From Henricia sp. BOLD:AAB3569 (taxonomy: Eukaryota; Echinodermata; Asteroidea; Spinulosida; Echinasteridae), in NCBI GenBank assembly GCA_037783545.1, contig JBBELK010000062.1:558001-622000 (forward strand): DNA of 64,000 nt. Reading direction: 5' to 3'. Of this stretch, positions 52,258 to 64,000 are shown piece by piece (position 1 is the first letter of the stretch; each line of letters opens with the position of its first letter). Under the pieces are notes generated by a model. It had not been told where the DNA came from. It was given only the letters and a program-made list of their open reading frames with translations, and searched no databases. A program made the translations under genes and the position numbers.

Positions 52258-53652
52258 AACATCACAAACCGGCTCTTTTCAGAGCCACCACAACCTTCAA
52301 AAAGAGATATTTCGTTGAAGCCGTTTACTTAGCTTTTACTTGGGATACATTGGGATTAAGTTGGGATAAATTAAAGTACAACATACAACTCCGGTGCAGT
52401 TATAAGAGGCATGTGTTTTGGGAAAAATTAATCCGTGTAAATTGGGCATTTGGGTGCCAAACTGTTAAATCTGTTAGAGAAAATGGTACTGAAGCAAGAT
52501 CCTAGCCTGCGCGCACGCAATCTTAAGAATCTGCGGTGAACACGGGCGAAAGTTGCCCCAGTTAGACTTTGGGTGGAAGGATAAATGTGGGGCGTGACCG
52601 CAGCATGCAAGTAACTGTAGGGGCGTTCAAGATGCTCACACCGTGTAACAGGGGGTTTGCAACACCGGGGGAATCCCCAGAAGGTGCGAAACAAACGACA
52701 CATGGTTTCGCATTGAATTATAAGAACACCGCTAAAAAATTAAGCCGGCGCCACGCAAAAATAGTTGCCTTAAAGTACCGCAATAAACTTTGTCAATGCC
52801 CACAGACATCTAATTATTAAGCCCTATTCCCTATGATTCTGTGTCATAAACCTGTGTTTTTCTTCGCACTCACGTCACGATTCCAAACTGTATGCCAGGT
52901 TTTACTAGGTGACGTCATTACACCGAGCTTTACACCACCGGCAAGCTCGGGTAGTCACTATGAGCAACTAACAATGGAAATTGGGCCCAATGGTTTGTGC
53001 CCAATTTCCATTGTTAGTTGCTCACAGTGAGTGGTGGCTGCCACCTGCAGTGGGCAGACTCGTGTATTACGTGATGGCTAAACGAACGCTCGGGTGTAAG
53101 AACGCCCCTTGTATGAAGCGCGCCACCACGGGTTTGGCGCGTAATTACGCTGGCCGGCCGGACTCGATTACACGAGCGTACACTGACATGTCCACGCCCA
53201 AGTACACGGAAACTAAATTTTGAGAAATAATCATAAGATGTTTTTTTTTTTTCGAATTGTTTGCATAGGTTGAGCGGGGCAGGGCTTATGTGACGACCGA
53301 CTTGTAAATTATTTCCCACGTTGCTTTAGATTGGGCGCTTTGGGGCTACAAAAATGAACTGAAATGGACATGAATCATTATGGCTGACTCCAGGTTAACC
53401 TTTTGACGCTGGAAGACGTTTAATCACGCCAGGATTTCCGCGTCGATGTAGCAGAGGACTTAAATTTTGGCTCTTCGTAATTAAATCTGAGCTCTTTGCA
53501 CAATGAGCATAATATATAAAAGCAAAATAAATAAAATGTGTAAAAAGTCTGAAAATGATCAAGATAATTTATAAGGCAGACAATCAAATCTCTTTCTTGA
53601 AATTGTTGTGGCTCTGAAAAGAGCCGTTTTTGGTTCGTTAGTAGGTCGACCC
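52258..53652. other. U22 spacer (no gene)
   Basis: Consensus; large hairpin 52956-53029. GTAC at 52376-52379 and 52486-52489 mark the two ends of the stretch that is deleted in U23 and U24. Confidence 0.88.
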
Positions 53653-54318
<666 letters not shown>

Positions 54319-54687
54319 ATGGGACCCAAACCAAGCGGAAAGGGATCTAAAAAGGCTGGCATGGCCAAGGGAGCACCCCGCACCGACAAAAAGAGAAAGC
54401 GGCGTAGAAAGGAGAGCTACGGTCTTTACATTTACAAAGTCATGAAACAGGTCCACCCTGACACCAGCATCTCCAGCCGTGCCATGGGCATCATGAACAG
54501 CTTCGTCAATGACATCTTTGAGCGCATCGCAGCTGAGGGTTCCCGCCTGGCGCACTACAACAAAAAATCCACCATCTCCAGTCGGGAGGTGCAGACTGCC
54601 GTCCGTCTCCTACTACCTGGCGAGCTGGCCAAACACGCCGTTAGCGAAGGTACCAAGGCTGTCACCAAGTATACAACCTCAAAGTAG
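54319..54687 (+). CDS. H2B: Histone H2B (U23)
   Basis: Intact 122-aa copy; stem-loop 54701-54716, with the 110-bp deletion beginning about 90 bp beyond it. Confidence 0.96.
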   Translation: MGPKPSGKGSKKAGMAKGAPRTDKKRKRRRKESYGLYIYKVMKQVHPDTSISSRAMGIMNSFVNDIFERIAAEGSRLAHYNKKSTISSREVQTAVRLLLPGELAKHAVSEGTKAVTKYTTSK

Positions 54688-55972
54688 AACATCACAAACC
54701 GGCTCTTTTCAGAGCCACCACAACCTTCAAAAAGAGATATTTCGTTGAAGCCGTTTACTTAGCTTTTACTTGGGATACATTGGGATTAAGTTGGGATAAA
54801 TTAAAGTACTGAAGCAAGATCCTAGCCTGCGCGCACGCAATCTTAAGAATCTGCGGTGAACACGGGCGAAAGTTGCCCCAGTTAGACTTTGGGTGGAAGG
54901 ATAAATGTGGGGCGTGACCGCAGCATGCAAGTAACTGTAGGGGCGTTCAAGATGCTCACACCGTGTAACAGGGGGTTTGCAACACCGGGGGAATCCCCAG
55001 AAGGTGCGAAACAAACGACACATGGTTTCGCATTGAATTATAAGAACACCGCTAAAAAATTAAGCCGGCGCCACGCAAAAATAGTTGCCTTAAAGTACCG
55101 CAATAAACTTTGTCAATGCCCACAGACATCTAATTATTAAGCCCTATTCCCTATGATTCTGTGTCATAAACCTGTGTTTTTCTTCGCACTCACGTCACGA
55201 TTCCAAACTGTATGCCAGGTTTTACTAGGTGACGTCATTACACCGAGCTTTACACCACCGGCAAGCTCGGGTAGTCACTATGAGCAACTAACAATGGAAA
55301 TTGGGCCCAATGGTTTGTGCCCAATTTCCATTGTTAGTTGCTCACAGTGAGTGGTGGCTGCCACCTGCAGTGGGCAGACTCGTGTATTACGTGATGGCTA
55401 AACGAACGCTCGGGTGTAAGAACGCCCCTTGTATGAAGCGCGCCACCACGGGTTTGGCGCGTAATTACGCTGGCCGGCCGGACTCGATTACACGAGCGTA
55501 CACTGACATGTCCACGCCCAAGTACACGGAAACTAAATTTTGAGAAATAATCATAAGATGTTTTTTTTTTTTCGAATTGTTTGCATAGGTTGAGCGGGGC
55601 AGGGCTTATGTGACGACCGACTTGTAAATTATTTCCCACGTTGCTTTAGATTGGGCGCTTTGGGGCTACAAAAATGAACTGAAATGGACATGAATCATTA
55701 TGGCTGACTCCAGGTTAACCTTTTGACGCTGGAAGACGTTTAATCACGCCAGGATTTCCGCGTCGATGTAGCAGAGGACTTAAATTTTGGCTCTTCGTAA
55801 TTAAATCTGAGCTCTTTGCACAATGAGCATAATATATAAAAGCAAAATAAATAAAATGTGTAAAAAGTCTGAAAATGATCAAGATAATTTATAAGGCAGA
55901 CAATCAAATCTCTTTCTTGAAATTGTTGTGGCTCTGAAAAGAGCCGTTTTTGGTTCGTTAGTAGGTCGACCC
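54688..55972. other. U23 spacer with 110-bp deletion (no gene)
   Basis: 110 bp are missing between two GTAC tetramers, leaving one at 54806-54809. The TTGGGAT triplet and all hairpins remain (large hairpin 55276-55349). Confidence 0.9.
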
Positions 55973-56638
<666 letters not shown>

Positions 56639-57007
56639 ATGGGACCCAAACCAAGCGGAAAGGGATCTAAAAAGGCTGGCATGGCCAAGGGAGCACCCCG
56701 CACCGACAAAAAGAGAAAGCGGCGTAGAAAGGAGAGCTACGGTCTTTACATTTACAAAGTCATGAAACAGGTCCACCCTGACACCAGCATCTCCAGCCGT
56801 GCCATGGGCATCATGAACAGCTTCGTCAATGACATCTTTGAGCGCATCGCAGCTGAGGGTTCCCGCCTGGCGCACTACAACAAAAAATCCACCATCTCCA
56901 GTCGGGAGGTGCAGACTGCCGTCCGTCTCCTACTACCTGGCGAGCTGGCCAAACACGCCGTTAGCGAAGGTACCAAGGCTGTCACCAAGTATACAACCTC
57001 AAAGTAG
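56639..57007 (+). CDS. H2B: Histone H2B (U24)
   Basis: Intact 122-aa copy; stem-loop 57021-57036. Confidence 0.96.
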   Translation: MGPKPSGKGSKKAGMAKGAPRTDKKRKRRRKESYGLYIYKVMKQVHPDTSISSRAMGIMNSFVNDIFERIAAEGSRLAHYNKKSTISSREVQTAVRLLLPGELAKHAVSEGTKAVTKYTTSK

Positions 57008-58291
57008 AACATCACAAACCGGCTCTTTTCAGAGCCACCACAACCTTCAAAAAGAGATATTTCGTTGAAGCCGTTTACTTAGCTTTTACTTGGGATACAT
57101 TGGGATTAAGTTGGGATAAATTAAAGTACTGAAGCAAGATCCTAGCCTGCGCGCACGCAATCTTAAGAATCTGCGGTGAACACGGGCGAAAGTTGCCCCA
57201 GTTAGACTTTGGGTGGAAGGATAAATGTGGGGCGTGACCGCAGCATGCAAGTAACTGTAGGGGCGTTCAAGATGCTCACACCGTGTAACAGGGGGTTTGC
57301 AACACCGGGGGAATCCCCAGAAGGTGCGAAACAAACGACACATGGTTTCGCATTGAATTATAAGAACACCGCTAAAAAATTAAGCCGGCGCCACGCAAAA
57401 ATAGTTGCCTTAAAGTACCGCAATAAACTTTGTCAATGCCCACAGACATCTAATTATTAAGCCCTATTCCCTATGATTCTGTGTCATAAACCTGTGTTTT
57501 TCTTCGCACTCACGTCACGATTCCAAACTGTATGCCAGGTTTTACTAGGTGACGTCATTACACCGAGCTTTACACCACCGGCAAGCTCGGGTAGTCACTA
57601 TGAGCAACTAACAATGGAAATTGGGCCCAATGGTTTGTGCCCAATTTCCATTGTTAGTTGCTCACAGTGAGTGGTGGCTGCCACCTGCAGTGGGCAGACT
57701 CGTGTATTACGTGATGGCTAAACGAACGCTCGGGTGTAAGAACGCCCCTTGTATGAAGCGCGCCACCACGGGTTTGGCGCGTAATTACGCTGGCCGGCCG
57801 GACTCGATTACACGAGCGTACACTGACATGTCCACGCCCAAGTACACGGAAACTAAATTTTGAGAAATAATCATAAGATGTTTTTTTTTTTCGAATTGTT
57901 TGCATAGGTTGAGCGGGGCAGGGCTTATGTGACGACCGACTTGTAAATTATTTCCCACGTTGCTTTAGATTGGGCGCTTTGGGGCTACAAAAATGAACTG
58001 AAATGGACATGAATCATTATGGCTGACTCCAGGTTAACCTTTTGACGCTGGAAGACGTTTAATCACGCCAGGATTTCCGCGTCGATGTAGCAGAGGACTT
58101 AAATTTTGGCTCTTCGTAATTAAATCTGAGCTCTTTGCACAATGAGCATAATATATAAAAGCAAAATAAATAAAATGTGTAAAAAGTCTGAAAATGATCA
58201 AGATAATTTATAAGGCAGACAATCAAATCTCTTTCTTGAAATTGTTGTGGCTCTGAAAAGAGCCGTTTTTGGTTCGTTAGTAGGTCGACCC
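57008..58291. other. U24 spacer with 110-bp deletion (no gene)
   Basis: Same joint as U23 (GTAC 57126-57129), plus an 11-T tract. Large hairpin 57596-57669. Confidence 0.9.
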
Positions 58292-58957
<666 letters not shown>

Positions 58958-59326
58958 ATGGGACCCAAACCAAGCGGAAAGGGATCTAAAAAGGCTGGCA
59001 TGGCCAAGGGAGCACCCCGCACCGACAAAAAGAGAAAGCGGCGTAGAAAGGAGAGCTACGGTCTTTACATTTACAAAGTCATGAAACAGGTCCACCCTGA
59101 CACCAGCATCTCCAGCCGTGCCATGGGCATCATGAACAGCTTCGTCAATGACATCTTTGAGCGCATCGCAGCTGAGGGTTCCCGCCTGGCGCACTACAAC
59201 AAAAAATCCACCATCTCCAGTCGGGAGGTGCAGACTGCCGTCCGTCTCCTACTACCTGGCGAGCTGGCCAAACACGCCGTTAGCGAAGGTACCAAGGCTG
59301 TCACCAAGTATACAACCTCAAAGTAG
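58958..59326 (+). CDS. H2B: Histone H2B (U25)
   Basis: Intact 122-aa copy; stem-loop 59340-59355. Confidence 0.96.
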   Translation: MGPKPSGKGSKKAGMAKGAPRTDKKRKRRRKESYGLYIYKVMKQVHPDTSISSRAMGIMNSFVNDIFERIAAEGSRLAHYNKKSTISSREVQTAVRLLLPGELAKHAVSEGTKAVTKYTTSK

Positions 59327-60721
59327 AACATCACAAACCGGCTCTTTTCAGAGCCACCACAACCTTCAAAAAGAGATATTTCGTTGAAGCCGTTTACTTA
59401 GCTTTTACTTGGGATACATTGGGATTAAGTTGGGATAAATTAAAGTACAACATACAACTCCGGTGCAGTTATAAGAGGCATGTGTTTTGGGAAAAATTAA
59501 TCCGTGTAAATTGGGCATTTGGGTGCCAAACTGTTAAATCTGTTAGAGAAAATGGTACTGAAGCAAGATCCTAGCCTGCGCGCACGCAATCTTTAGAATC
59601 TGCGGTGAACACGGGCGAAAGTTGCCCCAGTTAGACTTTGGGTGGAAGGATAAATGTGGGGCGTGACCGCAGCATGCAAGTAACTGTAGGGGCGTTCAAG
59701 ATGCTCACACCGTGTAACAGGGGGTTTGCAACACCGGGGGAATCCCCAGAAGGTGCGAAACAAACGACACATGGTTTCGCATTGAATTATAAGAACACCG
59801 CTAAAAAATTAAGCCGGCGCCACGCAAAAATAGTTGCCTTAAAGTACCGCAATAAACTTTGTCAATGCCCACAGACATCTAATTATTAAGCCCTATTCCC
59901 TATGATTCTGTGTCATAAACCTGTGTTTTTCTTCGCACTCACGTCACGATTCCAAACTGTATGCCAGGTTTTACTAGGTGACGTCATTACACCGAGCTTT
60001 ACACCACCGGCAAGCTCGGGTAGTCACTATGAGCAACTAACAATGGAAATTGGGCCCAATGGTTTGTGCCCAATTTCCATTGTTAGTTGCTCACAGTGAG
60101 TGGTGGCTGCCACCTGCAGTGGGCAGACTCGTGTATTACGTGATGGCTAAACGAACGCTCGGGTGTAAGAACGCCCCTTGTATGAAGCGCGCCACCACGG
60201 GTTTGGCGCGTAATTACGCTGGCCGGCCGGACTCGATTACACGAGCGTACACTGACATGTCCACGCCCAAGTACACGGAAACTAAATTTTGAGAAATAAT
60301 CATAAGATGTTTTTTTTTTTTCGAATTGTTTGCATAGGTTGAGCGGGGCAGGGCTTATGTGACGACCGACTTGTAAATTATTTCCCACGTTGCTTTAGAT
60401 TGGGCGCTTTGGGGCTACAAAAATGAACTGAAATGGACATGAATCATTATGGCTGACTCCAGGTTAACCTTTTGACGCTGGAAGACGTTTAATCACGCCA
60501 GGATTTCCGCGTCGATGTAGCAGAGGACTTAAATTTTGGCTCTTCGTAATTAAATCTGAGCTCTTTGCACAATGAGCATAATATATAAAAGCAAAATAAA
60601 TAAAATGTGTAAAAAGTCTGAAAATGATCAAGATAATTTATAAGGCAGACAATCAAATCTCTTTCTTGAAATTGTTGTGGCTCTGAAAAGAGCCGTTTTT
60701 GGTTCGTTAGTAGGTCGACCC
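59327..60721. other. U25 spacer (no gene)
   Basis: Full length, with private A-to-T at 59594. Large hairpin 60025-60098. Confidence 0.88.
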
Positions 60722-61387
<666 letters not shown>

Positions 61388-61756
61388 ATGGGACCCAAAC
61401 CAAGCGGAAAGGGATCTAAAAAGGCTGGCATGGCCAAGGGAGCACCCCGCACCGACAAAAAGAGAAAGCGGCGTAGAAAGGAGAGCTACGGTCTTTACAT
61501 TTACAAAGTCATGAAACAGGTCCACCCTGACACCAGCATCTCCAGCCGTGCCATGGGCATCATGAACAGCTTCGTCAATGACATCTTTGAGCGCATCGCA
61601 GCTGAGGGTTCCCGCCTGGCGCACTACAACAAAAAATCCACCATCTCCAGTCGGGAGGTGCAGACTGCCGTCCGTCTCCTACTACCTGGCGAGCTGGCCA
61701 AACACGCCGTTAGCGAAGGTACCAAGGCTGTCACCAAGTATACAACCTCAAAGTAG
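61388..61756 (+). CDS. H2B: Histone H2B (U26)
   Basis: Intact 122-aa copy; stem-loop 61770-61785. Confidence 0.96.
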   Translation: MGPKPSGKGSKKAGMAKGAPRTDKKRKRRRKESYGLYIYKVMKQVHPDTSISSRAMGIMNSFVNDIFERIAAEGSRLAHYNKKSTISSREVQTAVRLLLPGELAKHAVSEGTKAVTKYTTSK

Positions 61757-63151
61757 AACATCACAAACCGGCTCTTTTCAGAGCCACCACAACCTTCAAA
61801 AAGAGATATTTCGTTGAAGCCGTTTACTTAGCTTTTACTTGGGATACATTGGGATTAAGTTGGGATAAATTAAAGTACAACATACAACTCCGGTGCAGTT
61901 ATAAGAGGCATGTGTTTTGGGAAAAATTAATCCGTGTAAATTGGGCATTTGGGTGCCAAACTGTTAAATCTGTTAGAGAAAATGGTACTGAAGCAAGATC
62001 CTAGCCTGCGCGCACGCAATCTTAAGAATCTGCGGTGAACACGGGCGAAAGTTGCCCCAGTTAGACTTTGGGTGGAAGGATAAATGTGGGGCGTGACCGC
62101 AGCATGCAAGTAACTGTAGGGGCGTTCAAGATGCTCACACCGTGTAACAGGGGGTTTGCAACACCGGGGGAATCCCCAGAAGGTGCGAAACAAACGACAC
62201 ATGGTTTCGCATTGAATTATAAGAACACCGCTAAAAAATTAAGCCGGCGCCACGCAAAAATAGTTGCCTTAAAGTACCGCAATAAACTTTGTCAATGCCC
62301 ACAGACATCTAATTATTAAGCCCTATTCCCTATGATTCTGTGTCATAAACCTGTGTTTTTCTTCGCACTCACGTCACGATTCCAAACTGTATGCCAGGTT
62401 TTACTAGGTGACGTCATTACACCGAGCTTTACACCACCGGCAAGCTCGGGTAGTCACTATGAGCAACTAACAATGGAAATTGGGCCCAATGGTTTGTGCC
62501 CAATTTCCATTGTTAGTTGCTCACAGTGAGTGGTGGCTGCCACCTGCAGTGGGCAGACTCGTGTATTACGTGATGGCTAAACGAACGCTCGGGTGTAAGA
62601 ACGCCCCTTGTATGAAGCGCGCCACCACGGGTTTGGCGCGTAATTACGCTGGCCGGCCGGACTCGATTACACGAGCGTACACTGACATGTCCACGCCCAA
62701 GTACACGGAAACTAAATTTTGAGAAATAATCATAAGATGTTTTTTTTTTTTCGAATTGTTTGCATAGGTTGAGCGGGGCAGGGCTTATGTGACGACCGAC
62801 TTGTAAATTATTTCCCACGTTGCTTTAGATTGGGCGCTTTGGGGCTACAAAAATGAACTGAAATGGACATGAATCATTATGGCTGACTCCAGGTTAACCT
62901 TTTGACGCTGGAAGACGTTTAATCACGCCAGGATTTCCGCGTCGATGTAGCAGAGGACTTAAATTTTGGCTCTTCGTAATTAAATCTGAGCTCTTTGCAC
63001 AATGAGCATAATATATAAAAGCAAAATAAATAAAATGTGTAAAAAGTCTGAAAATGATCAAGATAATTTATAAGGCAGACAATCAAATCTCTTTCTTGAA
63101 ATTGTTGTGGCTCTGAAAAGAGCCGTTTTTGGTTCGTTAGTAGGTCGACCC
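61757..63151. other. U26 spacer (no gene)
   Basis: Consensus; large hairpin 62455-62528. Confidence 0.88.
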
Positions 63152-63817
<666 letters not shown>

Positions 63818-64000
63818 ATGGGACCCAAACCAAGCGGAAAGGGATCTAAAAAGGCTGGCATGGCCAAGGGAGCACCCCGCACCGACAAAAAGAGAAAGCG
63901 GCGTAGAAAGGAGAGCTACGGTCTTTACATTTACAAAGTCATGAAACAGGTCCACCCTGACACCAGCATCTCCAGCCGTGCCATGGGCATCATGAACAGC
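63818..64000 (+). CDS. H2B: Histone H2B, 5' part, cut by window end (U27)
   Basis: The first 61 codons are present with no change from the reference; the frame is open at the window edge. Whether the rest is intact cannot be seen. Confidence 0.92.
   Translation, partial: MGPKPSGKGSKKAGMAKGAPRTDKKRKRRRKESYGLYIYKVMKQVHPDTSISSRAMGIMNS

Overview
The window is one continuous tandem array of replication-dependent histone genes from an animal nuclear genome. Every gene is intronless. Each intact gene ends in the metazoan histone 3' stem-loop (GGCTCTTTTCAGAGCC) followed by a purine-rich downstream element. The H2B promoters carry the animal H2B octamer ATTTGCAT. The H2B protein ([16 protein letters not shown] tail, SREVQT, terminal KYTTSK) resembles echinoderm-type H2B more than mollusc, arthropod or vertebrate H2B as I remember those families. 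This makes a marine invertebrate, perhaps an echinoderm or other deuterostome, a weak inference only.

The repeat unit is 2,430 bp. Reading left to right it holds a 285-bp divergent promoter, H2B (122 aa, + strand), an H2B stem-loop, a 1,395-bp spacer, then an H2A stem-loop and H2A (126 aa, - strand, ending at the next divergent promoter). H2A and H2B are made from one shared promoter in equal gene dose, as suits subunits of the H2A-H2B dimer. No H1, H3 or H4 is present. Units are numbered here U1-U27 by their H2B gene. There are 27 H2B loci: 23 complete and intact, 1 cut by the window end but open so far, 2 with a nonsense codon, and 1 truncated by a deletion. There are 28 H2A loci: 25 with a full-length reading frame (2 of these carry G99V and have lost their promoter), 2 with a nonsense codon, and 1 fused to antisense H2B.

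Region by region: (1) 1-10893 holds U1-U4 plus a shortened 1,172-bp unit with H2A but no H2B, where H2A G99V and H2A E61-stop lie next to each other. (2) 10894-21784 repeats the same five-unit order with the same diagnostic mutations, so it is a 10.9-kb higher-order duplication that has since gained private changes. (3) 21695-22444 is a 750-bp mini-unit in which a 1,680-bp deletion fused the end of H2A to antisense H2B. (4) 22445-54000 is regular 2,430-bp units. A T-to-G change in the spacer separates all units left of about 24.2 kb from all units right of about 26.6 kb. H2B R30-stop occurs in U18 and U20. (5) 54.3-58.9 kb has two adjacent units sharing a 110-bp spacer deletion. (6) 58.9-64.0 kb returns to regular units, with U27 cut by the window end.

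Outside these variants the copies, including the non-coding spacers, are almost identical, which is strong concerted evolution. The spacer has no recognisable gene. It carries a striking inverted-repeat cluster (a 74-bp hairpin with 31-bp arms plus smaller palindromes), a CRE palindrome, a strong TATA-like sequence antisense to H2A, and a phased TTGGGAT triplet behind H2B.
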